A stretch of DNA of 64,000 nucleotides from Hyphomicrobium sp. (GTDB lineage Bacteria; Pseudomonadota; Alphaproteobacteria; Rhizobiales; Hyphomicrobiaceae), in NCBI GenBank assembly GCA_002928515.1, contig PERI01000001.1:620001-684000 (forward strand), in the 5' to 3' direction. Numbering within the stretch: the stretch's first letter is position 1; the number at the start of each line of letters is the position of its first letter. A program made the position numbers and the translations under genes. Positions 17,927 to 28,099 of this stretch are shown here, piece after piece. The notes under the pieces were generated by a model. It saw only the letters and a program-made list of their open reading frames with translations. It had not been told where the DNA came from and did no database searches.

Positions 17927-18094
17927 TTACTTAATTTTAGTTTCTTTGAACTCGACGTGCTTGCGCGCGACAGGGTCATACTTCTTGAAAACAAGCTTCT
18001 CGGTCGATGTGCGTGGGTTCTTCTTCGTGACGTAGAAGAAGCCGGTTCCCGCCGATGACAGGAGCTTGATTTTTTGAGTAACAGGTTTTGCCAT
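17927..18094 (-). CDS. rpmG: 50S ribosomal protein L33
   Basis: A 55-residue basic ribosomal protein of the large subunit near the E site. Seen: [40 protein letters not shown] and an ending [10 protein letters not shown], a complete L33. It has no CxxC zinc pairs, so it is the zinc-independent form. The gene is too short for many gene finders. It lies downstream of the NUDIX gene on the same strand (75-bp gap) and converges on the structured region after pleD. The position next to pleD is typical of Hyphomicrobiales. Confidence 0.96.
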   Translation of the reverse strand: MAKPVTQKIKLLSSAGTGFFYVTKKNPRTSTEKLVFKKYDPVARKHVEFKETKIK

Positions 18095-18169
18095 GGCGTT
18101 GGCCTCGGGTCTCAGGTCCGGATGGAATATCTGGAGGAAGCGCGCAACATACGCATGGATCGCATAGTG

Positions 18170-18838
18170 TCAAGGCGGTAAGGCGGACTGGTCGCAGGCC
18201 AGCATCGTACGCTTAAAACCTTGGCCATCCTGATAGTAAAAGGGGATTTCCTTGGGAAATCTTGGCGTTTCACCCGCGATCCATGTTGTGGCGTCTTCCA
18301 ACACTAACCGCGTAATGTTTGGGATGTCCAAGCGGCGCGCTTCACCGATCGCAAACCAAGCCAGATCGAGCAGCTCATCGTCTGTCGATCCAAGGGTGTC
18401 TTGGAAGGATTGGCGCTGGGCCATAAAGAACCAGGTATCATAACGACGTATGCGTCCCGGTGGCGTGATCGCGCGCGCTAATGGCAAAAGTGGTGCTGTT
18501 GCGAGATCGGTGCTGGCGACATTGGGGTGCAACGAAAGACCCGTTTCTTCTCGCAACTCGCGCACTGCGGCGCGCGCGAACGGCTTTAGATAATCCGGCA
18601 GACCCGCTGTGACGTCTGGTGCACTGTTGTGCTCACTCGTGGCGGTTTGTTCATCGATAGGATCGACGCGTCCGCCGGGAAACACCCATTTGTCGGGTAA
18701 GAAAATTTGATTGGCGTGACGGCGGCCCATCAAGAGCCGAGCTTCTCCGCCGGTCTTGTCCACGACGACTACGCAGGCCGCGTCGCGAATGGCCACAGAA
18801 CTTTCCTCCGGCTCAGGATCGGTCGGGGTTAGTGTCAT
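18170..18838 (-). CDS. NUDIX hydrolase with a long insertion before the NUDIX helix
   Basis: A 222-residue NUDIX-fold hydrolase. Seen: CVVVVDKTGGEARLLMGRR near the N-terminus, the opening of the NUDIX box at WVFPGGRVD, and the catalytic helix FARAAVRELREETGLSLHPN. Between them is an insertion of about 25 residues, an arrangement found in the NUDT19-like / RNA- or CoA-pyrophosphatase relatives, where the start of the box and the REUXEE helix are separated. The glutamates of the metal site are all present (RELREETG). Substrate unknown. It sits between DUF983 and rpmG in the conserved topA-rnr cluster. Confidence 0.9.
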   Translation of the reverse strand: MTLTPTDPEPEESSVAIRDAACVVVVDKTGGEARLLMGRRHANQIFLPDKWVFPGGRVDPIDEQTATSEHNSAPDVTAGLPDYLKPFARAAVRELREETGLSLHPNVASTDLATAPLLPLARAITPPGRIRRYDTWFFMAQRQSFQDTLGSTDDELLDLAWFAIGEARRLDIPNITRLVLEDATTWIAGETPRFPKEIPFYYQDGQGFKRTMLACDQSALPP

Positions 18839-18890
18839 AGATATGAGGTTATGATGTGCCTGACCGGTTGCCTAGAGTCGCCATGTTCCT

Positions 18891-19337
18891 TCAAGCAAGC
18901 GTCTTAGGTGCATCCGGTATGAACTGGACCTCGTCATCGACGCTGCCGCCAAAGCCGTGCATTTTGAGGGCCCACTGATAGCCGATCAAGGCGCCTTTTA
19001 TGCGTGGCAATAGCCAGAGCGTGAGCAGGATCGTGATGGGGCTCCAGATCGCCAATTGGAGCCAAGGGTTCATCTGATACATCTTTTCAAACATCAGAAT
19101 GCCACCGATGATGATGTGTCCGGTGATCGTCATGACGAAGTAGGGCGGTGCGTCGTCGGCGCGGTGATGATGCAGTTCAGTGCCGCATTTGGGGCAGGCG
19201 TCATTCACCTTGAGATAGCTTTTATAAAGCGCGCCTTCGTTGCAGGCCGGACAAACCTGACGTAAGCCTCGGCCTAGGCCGCTCCAAGCGTTGCGGTCGA
19301 GCTCGCTGTCATGATTAGGACCATTATGTGGAGACAT
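18891..19337 (-). CDS. DUF983 family membrane protein
   Basis: A 148-residue inner-membrane protein. Seen: an N-terminal zinc-ribbon-like part with CPACNEGALYKSYLKVND and ACPKCGTELHHHRADD (two CxxC pairs), then two hydrophobic segments, FVMTITGHIIIGGILMFEKM and LQLAIWSPITILLTLWLLP, and the family motif RIKGALIGYQWALKMHGFG. DUF983 proteins are common in alphaproteobacteria beside rnr, and their function is unknown. Start: the ATG at 19337 has AAAGGG seven bases upstream; a longer frame from 19391 is less likely. Confidence 0.9.
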   Translation of the reverse strand: MSPHNGPNHDSELDRNAWSGLGRGLRQVCPACNEGALYKSYLKVNDACPKCGTELHHHRADDAPPYFVMTITGHIIIGGILMFEKMYQMNPWLQLAIWSPITILLTLWLLPRIKGALIGYQWALKMHGFGGSVDDEVQFIPDAPKTLA

Positions 19338-19415
19338 TTTTGAACCCTTTCGAATAGAGTACAAATTGGTTCTGCGTCTCGTTTTGGTCAAGTGACGGCA
19401 CTGCCGCAGCGAACG

Positions 19416-21719
19416 TTATCTGCTGCGACGGAACGGCTTGCCATCGCGTGAAGGACGATTGCGTGGCAACCTTCCGCCGCCCGCTTTGAATGCTGCAAAT
19501 TGACCGCGCTTGCCCGGGGTCAACATTTCAAATCGCAGTGCACCTGCTGAAGGTAATACTTCCAACAGTTTAACTTCGACATTGTCACCTAGTCGATAGC
19601 CTTCGCCAGAGCGTGCGCCAACCAGTGCGTGGGCTGCTTCGACATGATGATAATAGTCGTTTCCAAGACTTCCGATGGGAATATATCCATCTGCACCCGT
19701 ATCTTTGAGGCGTACGAAAAGGCCGGTGCGGGTCACGCCTGAGATGCGAGCGGTGAATGTTGCGCCGATACGGTCTGCCAAGTGCGCGGCGATCAGGCGA
19801 TCTGCGGTTTCACGTTCGGCTGCCATGGCACGACGTTCGGTATCGGAGATCGCTTTTGCAACCGATGTCAGGCGTTCGATTTCTTCGTCGGTCAATCCGC
19901 CGTCACCCAATTTGAGTGCTCTGATCAACGCGCGATGCACGATCAGATCGGCATAACGGCGGATGGGCGATGTGAAATGCGCGTACTTCGCTAGGTTCAA
20001 ACCGAAGTGTCCGATGTTGCGCGGATTGTATTCGGCTTGCGATTGCGATCGTAGGATCACCTCATTGATCAGTTCAGGGACTGGAAGGTCTTTGGCTTTG
20101 TCTAGGATTGTGTTGAAGGCAGATGGTTTGAGATTGCCGGCATGAGGAATTTTCATGTCGAGGGTTTCGAGGAAATCCTTCAGGCCTTTGAGCTTCTCTT
20201 GGCTCGGCGCATCGTGAATGCGGTACACTAAAGCGGTGCGATTTTCTTCAAGCGACTCAGCGGCTGCGACGTTCGCTTGAATCATCATTTCTTCGATCAG
20301 GCGGTGGGCGTCGAGGCGCTCTGGCGTGATGACATTGGCGACGCGACCTTTGTCGTCGAGCAGAATGCGTCGTTCGGGTAAATCGAGATCGAGCGGCCCG
20401 CGTTTGTCACGCGCCTTACTCATGGCAGCATAGGCGGCCCAAAGAGGTTTCAAGACTGGCTCTAGCAGAGGTTTACATTTCTCTGATGGATGTCCATCGA
20501 TGGCTGCCTGTGCCTCTTGATAGGCCAGCTTGGCGGCAGACCGCATCATGGCCCGCAAGAATGTGTGGCGTTGTTTTTCGCCGTGCTTGTCGAAGGCCAT
20601 GCGCACGACAAGGCAAGGTCGCTCTTGGCCTTCGCGCAGCGAACACAGATCGTTGGAAATCTTTTCCGGCAGCATCGGCACGACGCGATCGGGAAAATAT
20701 ACGGAATTGCCGCGTAACTGAGCCTCGCGGTCGAGCTTGGTGTTGGGTCGGATGTATTGGGCGACGTCGGCGATGGCGACGGTGACAATCCATCCGCCGG
20801 AATTGCGTGGATCGGTATCAGGTTCGGCATGGACTGCGTCGTCGTGGTCGCGCGCATCGCTTGGATCGATGGTGATGAGGGCCAAGTCGCGCAGGTCGGT
20901 GCGGCCTGCAAGCTTGGGCGGCTCTAGGCTTTCCGTTTCTGCAATGACACTCTCCGGGAAATCTTCGGGAATGCCGTGCGCGTGAATAGCGATCAACGAA
21001 ATCTGTCGCTCATCATCGGGGTTGCCGAGGCTCTCGACGATGTGCGCGCGCGGAATGGCTAGTCGATCGCGGCGAACGAGTTCGAAACGCACCAGATCGC
21101 CGTCTGATGCGTTGCCCGTATCGCCGGGTAGGATACCCCATGATTTGAGATCCTTGCGGTCGATGGGTTCGATCGTGCCGCCGCCGCGCTTTGACGTGCG
21201 ATAGATGCCGAGCAGACGACGTTTGTCGCGCGGTAGTTTCTTGGTCGGTGTCGCTTCGAATTGCGCACCGGCATCGTCGTCGGCAAGCTTTCGAACGCGA
21301 GCCAGGATGCGATCGCCGATACCGATCTCGCCATCGAGCGGATGATCGCGCAGAAGCAGACGGACAACGGGGCGTTTGCCATCCTCGTCATCCCAGAACA
21401 GGGGCTTGGCCAGCAGATCGCCATCATCATCTCGACCGGTGACTTCAAGCGTCGTATTCGGCGGCAAGTTACCCTTCTGGCGTAGGTCTTTTTTTGTTCC
21501 TGCGACGGTGCCTTCGTCGGCCATTTCAGCCAAGCGCCGTTTCAATGCGATTTTTGCGCCGCCTTTGATGCCGAAGGCGCGGGCGATCTCGCGCTTGCCC
21601 GCTTTGCCATGGGCCGAGTTCAGAAATTCTATGATTTGATCTTTACTTGGCAGGCCGCCTTCTGCCGGGCGCATCGCCTCTTTAGATTTTTTGGGCGGAC
21701 CGGCCTGCTTTTTTTTCAC
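19416..21719 (-). CDS. rnr: ribonuclease R
   Basis: A 3'-5' exoribonuclease of the RNB/RNase II superfamily that degrades structured RNA and takes part in tmRNA-linked decay. Seen in 767 residues: an N-terminal winged-helix region (REIARAFGIKGGAKIALKRR), cold-shock domains, the RNB catalytic centre DPSDARDHDDA (285-295) with its metal-binding aspartates, RIHDAPSQEKLKGL, AKYAHFTSPIRRYADLIVHR, and a C-terminal S1 domain, then a basic tail ending RPSRDGKPFRRSR. Its start overlaps the topA stop by four bases, so the two are translationally coupled. smpB, a functional partner in trans-translation, is elsewhere in this window (52.8 kb). Confidence 0.97.
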   Translation of the reverse strand: MKKKQAGPPKKSKEAMRPAEGGLPSKDQIIEFLNSAHGKAGKREIARAFGIKGGAKIALKRRLAEMADEGTVAGTKKDLRQKGNLPPNTTLEVTGRDDDGDLLAKPLFWDDEDGKRPVVRLLLRDHPLDGEIGIGDRILARVRKLADDDAGAQFEATPTKKLPRDKRRLLGIYRTSKRGGGTIEPIDRKDLKSWGILPGDTGNASDGDLVRFELVRRDRLAIPRAHIVESLGNPDDERQISLIAIHAHGIPEDFPESVIAETESLEPPKLAGRTDLRDLALITIDPSDARDHDDAVHAEPDTDPRNSGGWIVTVAIADVAQYIRPNTKLDREAQLRGNSVYFPDRVVPMLPEKISNDLCSLREGQERPCLVVRMAFDKHGEKQRHTFLRAMMRSAAKLAYQEAQAAIDGHPSEKCKPLLEPVLKPLWAAYAAMSKARDKRGPLDLDLPERRILLDDKGRVANVITPERLDAHRLIEEMMIQANVAAAESLEENRTALVYRIHDAPSQEKLKGLKDFLETLDMKIPHAGNLKPSAFNTILDKAKDLPVPELINEVILRSQSQAEYNPRNIGHFGLNLAKYAHFTSPIRRYADLIVHRALIRALKLGDGGLTDEEIERLTSVAKAISDTERRAMAAERETADRLIAAHLADRIGATFTARISGVTRTGLFVRLKDTGADGYIPIGSLGNDYYHHVEAAHALVGARSGEGYRLGDNVEVKLLEVLPSAGALRFEMLTPGKRGQFAAFKAGGGRLPRNRPSRDGKPFRRSR

Positions 21720-24472
21720 GACACCTTCGACTTCGCGGTTTTCTTCGCGGCTGCTTTTTTCGCTGGAGCTTTTGGCTCTGCGGGTTTCTTGACGGCTGGT
21801 TTCTTCGCAGGTTTCTCGTCTGATGCCTCGGAAGACTTTGCAGCCTTCGGTGTCTTCGATGGTTTTGACTTTGCCGCGGCTTTGCTCTTGCGAGCCGATT
21901 TGCCGCCGCCCTTTTCGATCCGCTCTGCGATGAGTGCCAAAGCTTCATCAACCGTTAGGTTGGTGGGGTCTTTGGCTTTAGGAACCGTGGCATTGACTTT
22001 GTTGTGGCTGACGTAAGGGCCATACTTGCCCGACAACACCTGGATTTTGCCACCCTCGGTCGGATGCTCGCCCAAGTCTTTCAGAACCGTTGCGGCTGCG
22101 CGTTGGAACCGGCTTTTACCCCCGCCAGCGCGTTTTTCAGCGAGCAACGTGACCGCGCGGTTCAAGCCGATGGAAAAGACTTCTTCGATATTTTCGACGT
22201 TGGCGTACGTGCCATCATGGAGAATGAACGGACCATAGCGGCCAAGACCAGCCGTGATCGGCGTAGCGGTTTCTGGGTGCAGGCCAACTTCGCGCGGGAG
22301 CGACAACAATTGTAGTGCACGCTCGAAGTCGAGTGTCGCTGCATCGACGCCCTTGGGGAGGCTCGAGCGCTTGGGTTTTTCATCGCCCTCGGCTTCGCCC
22401 AATTGAACGTAAGGTCCGAAGCGGCCGGTACGCAGTGTGACGGCAACGCCGTCGTCATTGTAGCCGAGAATTTTTCCATCGAGTGCAGCATCGCCATTGG
22501 CGCCGGTCTGACTTAGCTGACGTGTGAAGCGGCACTCGGGATAATTTCCGCAGCCGATGAATGCACCGTATTGGCCGGAGATCTTCAAGCTCAACAGGCC
22601 TGTTCCGCATTTAGGGCATGCGCGCGGATCGCTACCGTCTTCTTTGGCGGGGAATACGTGCGGCCCGAGCATTTCATTCAGTGCGTCAAGAACTTCGCCA
22701 ACGCGCAGGTCTTTAATCTCACCGACCGCGCCTGTGAAGTCGCGCCAGAAATCGCGCAGAACATCTTTCCATTCGAGTTCGTTGTTGGAAATCAGGTCAA
22801 GCTTGAGTTCGAGGTCGGCTGTGAAGTCGTATTCGACGTAGCGCGCAAAGAAGCTTTCGAGAAACGCGATGACAAGGCGGCCCTTGTCTTCAGGGACCAA
22901 TCGCTTCTTGTCGATTTTGACGTAGTCGCGATCAACCAGCACGGCCATCGTCGAAGCGTAGGTCGATGGGCGGCCGATGCCAAGTTCTTCCATGCGTTTG
23001 ACGAGCGTTGCTTCGGAAAAGCGCGGCGGAGGCTGCGTGAAATGCTGATCGGCGTCGATCTGTTTGTCTTTGAGCGTGTCACCAGCGGAAAGAGGCGGTA
23101 ATCGGCGGCTGTCCTCGTCGCCATCGGCGGCCGGGTCGTCCTTGCCTTTGGGGATCGTCAAAACGCGATCGTCGTGGCCTTCCTCATAAACTTTCAGGAA
23201 GCCATCGAATGTCACAACCGAACCGTTTGCGCGCAAGCCGTAGGCTTTCCCATCGCGACCCTGGACGGCGATGTCAGCAGTGGTCTGTTCGATGTCGGCA
23301 GAAGCCATTTGGCTGGCAATCGTGCGCTTCCACACGAGATCATAAAGCGCGGCTTGGTCTTTATCCAAATGCTTGCGGACGATATCGGGTGTGCGGCGTG
23401 GGTCGGTCGGCCGGATTGCCTCGTGCGCTTCCTGCGCGTTCTTCGCTTTCGATTTATATTCACGCGCGAACGGCGTGTACTGCTTGCCATATTCAGCGGT
23501 GATCATATCGCGGATATGACCGACCGCTTCGGGCACGATCTGCACGCCGTCGGTTCGCATGTACGTGATGAGACCGACGGTTTCGCCGCCGATATCGACA
23601 CCTTCATATAAGCGCTGGGCGACTTGCATGGTTTGCTTGGCTGAAAAACCGAGCTTGCGCGAGGCGTCCATTTGCAACGTCGATGTTGTGAATGGCGCAT
23701 AGGGATTGCGCTTGGTGGCTTTTTTATCGACCGATGCAATGCGGAACGATTGGTTTTCGATTGCAGCCTTGATGGCAGTTGCCGACGCCTCGTCTTTGAT
23801 GTCGAGTTTTTTGAGCGTGGTGCCATCTATTGCCACGAGACGCGCGCGCACGTCTTCGTTTTTGGCGGTCGAAAGCTGGGCTTCGATGGTCCAATATTCG
23901 TCGGTGCGAAACGCTTCGATTTCGGCTTCGCGATCGCAGATCAGGCGCAACGCGACCGACTGCACGCGCCCGGCCGAGCGAGAGCCTGGTAATTTGCGCC
24001 ACAGCACCGGAGACAGCGTGAAGCCGACAAGGTAATCGAGAGCGCGACGTGCGAGATAGGCTTGAACCAGGGGCTGGTCGATTTTGCGTGGCTCTTTAAG
24101 TGCTGCCAAAATCGATTGCTTAGTAATGGCATTGAAAGCCACGCGTTCGATCTCAAGATTTTTCTTGATGACCTTTTTCTGGTTGAGAATTTCCAGGATG
24201 TGCCAGGAAATCGCTTCGCCTTCGCGATCGGGGTCGGTCGCCAAAATCAGCTTATCGGCTGATTTCACGGCGTCTGCGATCTCACGCATGATTTTCTGGG
24301 ATTTGCTGTCCACATCCCAGTGCATCGCAAAATCGTTGTCAGGCTCAACAGATCCGTTTTTGGCCGGCAAATCGCGAACGTGTCCGTAGGATGCGATGAC
24401 TTTGTAGCCAGAGCCCAAATATTTGTTGATTGTCTTGGCCTTAGCGGCGGATTCGACGATAACGACGTTCAT
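21716..24472 (-). CDS. topA: DNA topoisomerase I
   Basis: Type IA topoisomerase that relaxes negative supercoils. Seen in 918 residues: the Toprim domain (VIVESAAKAKTINKYLG and ATDPDREGEAISWHI, about 79-93), the active-site Tyr304 in LITYMRTDG, LVKRMEELGIGRPSTYAS, then one four-cysteine zinc element at about 617-645 (CPKCGTG to CGNYPEC), zinc-less repeats with YNDDGVAVTLRTGRFGPYVQ, and a Lys/Ala/Pro-rich tail of some 70 residues. Such lysine tails are known to help processivity in other bacteria; here that is inference. It is the first gene of the minus-strand cluster topA-rnr-DUF983-NUDIX-rpmG. Confidence 0.97.
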   Translation of the reverse strand: MNVVIVESAAKAKTINKYLGSGYKVIASYGHVRDLPAKNGSVEPDNDFAMHWDVDSKSQKIMREIADAVKSADKLILATDPDREGEAISWHILEILNQKKVIKKNLEIERVAFNAITKQSILAALKEPRKIDQPLVQAYLARRALDYLVGFTLSPVLWRKLPGSRSAGRVQSVALRLICDREAEIEAFRTDEYWTIEAQLSTAKNEDVRARLVAIDGTTLKKLDIKDEASATAIKAAIENQSFRIASVDKKATKRNPYAPFTTSTLQMDASRKLGFSAKQTMQVAQRLYEGVDIGGETVGLITYMRTDGVQIVPEAVGHIRDMITAEYGKQYTPFAREYKSKAKNAQEAHEAIRPTDPRRTPDIVRKHLDKDQAALYDLVWKRTIASQMASADIEQTTADIAVQGRDGKAYGLRANGSVVTFDGFLKVYEEGHDDRVLTIPKGKDDPAADGDEDSRRLPPLSAGDTLKDKQIDADQHFTQPPPRFSEATLVKRMEELGIGRPSTYASTMAVLVDRDYVKIDKKRLVPEDKGRLVIAFLESFFARYVEYDFTADLELKLDLISNNELEWKDVLRDFWRDFTGAVGEIKDLRVGEVLDALNEMLGPHVFPAKEDGSDPRACPKCGTGLLSLKISGQYGAFIGCGNYPECRFTRQLSQTGANGDAALDGKILGYNDDGVAVTLRTGRFGPYVQLGEAEGDEKPKRSSLPKGVDAATLDFERALQLLSLPREVGLHPETATPITAGLGRYGPFILHDGTYANVENIEEVFSIGLNRAVTLLAEKRAGGGKSRFQRAAATVLKDLGEHPTEGGKIQVLSGKYGPYVSHNKVNATVPKAKDPTNLTVDEALALIAERIEKGGGKSARKSKAAAKSKPSKTPKAAKSSEASDEKPAKKPAVKKPAEPKAPAKKAAAKKTAKSKVS

Positions 24473-24681
24473 CTCGCGCTTGCGCTCCTTGGCGGGCAGT
24501 ACCCGCCCCGGTTGATAAGATAGCGGCGCTTACATCCGGCCCCGACGGTGGGCGGGGAACATGGTTGATCGCCGCACACCTGTCAAACGGGGTGTTTTGC
24601 CACCTTTGGTGCATCTATTTTTTGTATTGCAACCTTATGGAGAGTTCATTAACCCTGTTTCAGAGGCACTGAAGGGCAGGC

Positions 24682-24903
24682 GTGAGGGCGGGCGGCGTGG
24701 CTGGAAGAGAGATCAGGCAAGAGCAAGAGAACGGCGTGTCTGGGGCCTTAGAACGCCAGGAAAGGCTACTCTATCTGGCCGATATGGTCGGTGAATTGAA
24801 GCACTTGGCCGAGCGAGATGGGTGCCAGACCTTAAGCACGTTGTTGGCGCTTTCGCATGCAGAAGCTTTGGCGCAAGTGCATGGTAAAGGTTACGGGCGT
24901 TAG
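24682..24903 (+). CDS. small conserved-looking hypothetical protein
   Basis: A possible 73-residue protein starting with GTG. Seen: after a variable N-terminus comes an amphipathic, leucine/alanine-rich pair of helices, RLLYLADMVGELKHLAERDG and CQTLSTLLALSHAEALAQV, similar in style to small hypothetical proteins found between topA and dprA in related genomes. It has no signal peptide or motif of known function. A GGGCAGG purine stretch just before the GTG could serve as ribosome site; a later GTG is also possible. It is divergent from topA and convergent with dprA. Reality as a gene is moderately likely; function unknown. Confidence 0.5.
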   Translation: MRAGGVAGREIRQEQENGVSGALERQERLLYLADMVGELKHLAERDGCQTLSTLLALSHAEALAQVHGKGYGR

Positions 24904-24917
24904 GTCGGTTTCTCGCC

Positions 24918-26114
24918 TTATGATCTTGAGATGAGCCCTGGGCCTGGACGGCTAAGTCTGCCAGCCAGCGCTAATTCCAAGACGGCGATTTGCACTTCGC
25001 GAATGGAGAGCCCTGTGGCGCGGACGACAGAATCGATGTCGACCGGTGCTGGTCCAAGAGCTTGAAGAATTTTTTCGTGAATGACCTCACCGACTTCCGG
25101 CGGATGCGCCTCAGCGCTCGTGGGTAAAGTGCTGACTGCCTCGGGCATCAACAAACCAAAACGCGTCTCTGACAGTCCCGCCATCGGTTTGAGAAGTTCG
25201 ATGACGTCTTTGGGGCTGACGACCAACGTCGCGCCTTGTTGGATCAGTCGATTGGTACCTTCAGCGCGTGGGTCGAGCGGATGGCCCGGCACAGCGAACA
25301 CGTCGCGACCTTGCTCGCCTGCGTAGCGGGCTGTGACGAGCGTGCCGGAGCGAGCCGCCGCTTCAACGATGACGACGCCAAGCGACATGCCTGAAATAAT
25401 CCGGTTGCGGCGCGGGAAATCTTGCGCGCGCGGTTTGAAACCGGGTGGTTGCTCGGAGACGAGACAGCCCTCAACGGCTATTTGTTCCGTAAGCTTTGCG
25501 TGCTCGGGTGGATAGATGATGTCGATGCCGCCAGCGACGACGGCGACCGTGCCATGCGGTAGCGCCGTTTGATGCGCAATGCCGTCGATGCCGCGTGCCA
25601 GTCCCGAGACAACAACAAATCCGGCTTCGCTCAATCCTGCTGCAAAGAGACGCGCGAGTTTGTGACCCGCAGCGGAACATTGGCGCGATCCGACGATGGC
25701 GACTGAGGGCCTGTTCAGTAGGTCTATACGCCCTTTGACGTACAGTAGCGGTGGTGGCGCGTCGATGGCCGCTAGCGCTGCGGGGTAGCCCGGTTCAATC
25801 GTGAACAGAGGGGTCGCACCGGCGCGTTGGGCAGCATCCATCTCAGCTTCGGCGTCTTCCAAGCTGCACAAACGAATGGCCCGTTTGCCGCCGCCACGTC
25901 GTGATAATTCCGGCAAAGCTTGGAGCGCACGTGAGGCTCCGCCGTAGTGATTGATGAGCGTTCGGAAGGTGACCGCGCCGACATTCTCAGAGCGGATCAA
26001 ACGCAAGCAGGCGAGCGTTTCGGCAGGGCCTAGCTTGGCGATCGGCAATGGTGCGCTTTGGAAGAGCGACGCGTGATCGCCGTCAGACTTTGCCACCGAT
26101 CTTCGGCTCCTCAC
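24918..26114 (-). CDS. dprA: DNA-processing protein DprA (Smf)
   Basis: DprA binds incoming single-stranded DNA and loads RecA during natural transformation; it is also widespread in species not known to be competent. Seen in up to 398 residues: an N-terminal helical domain, then the Rossmann-like core with [52 protein letters not shown] and [19 protein letters not shown], and a C-terminal winged-helix domain of about 60 residues. The start is a GTG at 26114, overlapping the end of plsY by 32 bases; a second GTG at 26096 is an alternative. Translational coupling to plsY is likely. Confidence 0.96.
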   Translation of the reverse strand: MRSRRSVAKSDGDHASLFQSAPLPIAKLGPAETLACLRLIRSENVGAVTFRTLINHYGGASRALQALPELSRRGGGKRAIRLCSLEDAEAEMDAAQRAGATPLFTIEPGYPAALAAIDAPPPLLYVKGRIDLLNRPSVAIVGSRQCSAAGHKLARLFAAGLSEAGFVVVSGLARGIDGIAHQTALPHGTVAVVAGGIDIIYPPEHAKLTEQIAVEGCLVSEQPPGFKPRAQDFPRRNRIISGMSLGVVIVEAAARSGTLVTARYAGEQGRDVFAVPGHPLDPRAEGTNRLIQQGATLVVSPKDVIELLKPMAGLSETRFGLLMPEAVSTLPTSAEAHPPEVGEVIHEKILQALGPAPVDIDSVVRATGLSIREVQIAVLELALAGRLSRPGPGLISRS

Positions 26115-26715
26115 CTCGGACCAAGCGACCGATGTTGCTACGGTGAGTCCACACGATCAGCAGGGTCATCACAGCTGCCAGCACTGCGATTTCTGGATAT
26201 CCGATCATCCAAAGTGCCAATGGCGCTGCGATGCTGGCGCTGAGCCCTGCTAGCGACGACATGCGTGAGGCCCAAGCGACGAAAAGCCAAACGGCAGCGA
26301 ATATCGCCGCGCCTTGCCAAGCAAGCCCTAGTAAGATGCCGATGTAGGTCGCTACGCCTTTACCACCGCGAAATTTCAACCACACCGGGAAGATGTGCCC
26401 CAGGAAGGCCCCAAGGCCTGCCAGCAGTGCGCCTGCCTGACCGTATATTGAGGCTGCGAGTAACACGGCCGCTGTTCCTTTCAATCCATCGAGGATCAGG
26501 GTTGCTGCAGCCAATTTCTTATTGCCAGTGCGCAGGACGTTGGTGGCGCCGATATTGCCCGAGCCGATTTTTCGGACATCACCCAGTCCTGCCGCGCGCG
26601 TCAGTAGCACGCCAAATGGGATCGACCCTAGCAAGTATCCAAGTGCGAGCGCCAAAAGCAGCCAGTGCCAGAGGCCACCAGCCATCAAAGTAATAAACGA
26701 CGACAGGGGGCTCAT
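26083..26715 (-). CDS. plsY: glycerol-3-phosphate acyltransferase PlsY
   Basis: Inner-membrane enzyme that transfers an acyl group from acyl-phosphate to glycerol 3-phosphate, the first step of phospholipid synthesis. Seen in 210 residues: several hydrophobic helices, the first conserved motif [20 protein letters not shown], followed by [18 protein letters not shown] (glycerol-3-phosphate site), [13 protein letters not shown], and [20 protein letters not shown], which is the glycine-rich catalytic motif of the family. It lies between the dihydroorotase-like gene (37 bases downstream of it) and dprA (overlapping). Confidence 0.97.
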   Translation of the reverse strand: MSPLSSFITLMAGGLWHWLLLALALGYLLGSIPFGVLLTRAAGLGDVRKIGSGNIGATNVLRTGNKKLAAATLILDGLKGTAAVLLAASIYGQAGALLAGLGAFLGHIFPVWLKFRGGKGVATYIGILLGLAWQGAAIFAAVWLFVAWASRMSSLAGLSASIAAPLALWMIGYPEIAVLAAVMTLLIVWTHRSNIGRLVRGEEPKIGGKV

Positions 26716-26752
26716 GATTTTGGACTTTGTGCTTGTGCTTTAGCGAACGGCA

Positions 26753-28099
26753 TTACGTCCGTTCAATTCCAGCGTATTCATAGACCGTTTCGCCTGCAAC
26801 CACCGTTCGCAAAACACGGCCTTGCATCTTGGCCTCATCGAACGGTGTATTCTTCGAGCGCGAACGCAGCATGTCCTTGTTGACGACCCACGGTTCGCCC
26901 GGATCGAACAGCACGAGATCCGCAATCGCGCCCTTCACGAGACGCCCAGAGTGCAGGCCGAGAAGACGCGCTGGATTGATGGTCATCGCCTTCAAAATGG
27001 CGGACAGGGAAATGTCACCTGCGTGTACCAAACGCAGTGCTGCCGACAACAACGTTTCCAAGCCGACAGCGCCATCGGCGGCTTCTGCAAATGGGCGGCG
27101 TTTGGTGTCTGCGTCTTGTGGATCGTGACTGGATACGACGATGTCGATGTCGCCGTTGGCTACCGCTTGCACCATCGCCATGCGGTCTTCTTCGCGACGC
27201 AACGGCGGTCGTATTTTGAAGAACGTTCGATACGGCCCGATGTCGTTTTCGTTGAGCGTCAGGTGATTGATGGAGACGCCACATGTGACCGGCAACTTGC
27301 GCTGTTTGGCATCGCGCACGACATCGACGCTTTCCTGACAACTGATGGTTGCCGCATGATAGCGCCCACCGGTCATTTCCACGAGCCGGACGTCGCGTTC
27401 GAGCACGATCGTTTCGGCAAGTTTGGATGCTGCTGGCAAGCCGAGGCGAGAGGCGACTTCGCCAGAATTCATAGAAGCTGCGCCAGATAAGTATGGATCT
27501 TCGGTGTGATGCACGACGAGGGCACCAAAATCCTTAGCGTAGTTGAGAATGTTGCGCATAACGCGCGTGTTGGCCAAGCTCGACTTGCCATTGGAAAAAG
27601 CAATTGCGCCCGCGCGCTTGAGCAGACCGATCTCGGTCATCTCCTCGCCCTTCAGACCCTTCGTCATTGCCGCCATGGTGTGGACGTGAACGTAGGCGTT
27701 GTCGCGCGCGCGGCGCTGAATGAAATCGACGAGTGCCACTTGATCGATGACCGGATTGGTTTCTGGCATCACGACGATGGTGGTGACGCCGCCGGCGGCT
27801 GCTGCGTGACTCGCGGTTTTTAATGTCTCGCGATGTTCGAACCCGGGCTCGCCCGTAAATACCTGAGCGTCGATGAGGCCGGGTGCCAGCACATGGCCTT
27901 TGCAATCGATCACAGTCGCGCCATCGGGCGCGTTGCGGCGCAGATGCGGACCGATATCGGCGATGAGGCCATCTTTCACCAGCAACCCGCCGGGTTCGTC
28001 GCGGTTGGTTCCCGGATCGATGATGCGCGCGTTGATGAATACGGTCGCGGTGCCGGTGGGCTTGGTTTTTTCGAGAGCTTTAAGTGGTGGTATTGTCAT
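26753..28099 (-). CDS. pyrC: dihydroorotase-like protein, probably non-catalytic (PyrC'/PyrX type)
   Basis: A 448-residue amidohydrolase-fold protein of the class I dihydroorotase family, in the pyrimidine pathway. The fold is intact, but the metal centre is not. Where active enzymes have D-x-H-x-H near the N-terminus this protein reads DAQVF (77-81). The metal aspartate region reads FSNG (Asn170). The histidine of the YHxxH-IS motif is Thr251. The Asp of the TDHAPH motif is Ser324 (SSHDPQ). One HTED histidine (198) is kept. This matches the inactive partners (PyrC', PyrX) that in Pseudomonas-type systems form a structural complex with aspartate carbamoyltransferase. It overlaps pyrB by four bases, consistent with a complex. 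A separate active PyrC would be needed elsewhere. Confidence 0.9.
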   Translation of the reverse strand: MTIPPLKALEKTKPTGTATVFINARIIDPGTNRDEPGGLLVKDGLIADIGPHLRRNAPDGATVIDCKGHVLAPGLIDAQVFTGEPGFEHRETLKTASHAAAAGGVTTIVVMPETNPVIDQVALVDFIQRRARDNAYVHVHTMAAMTKGLKGEEMTEIGLLKRAGAIAFSNGKSSLANTRVMRNILNYAKDFGALVVHHTEDPYLSGAASMNSGEVASRLGLPAASKLAETIVLERDVRLVEMTGGRYHAATISCQESVDVVRDAKQRKLPVTCGVSINHLTLNENDIGPYRTFFKIRPPLRREEDRMAMVQAVANGDIDIVVSSHDPQDADTKRRPFAEAADGAVGLETLLSAALRLVHAGDISLSAILKAMTINPARLLGLHSGRLVKGAIADLVLFDPGEPWVVNKDMLRSRSKNTPFDEAKMQGRVLRTVVAGETVYEYAGIERT

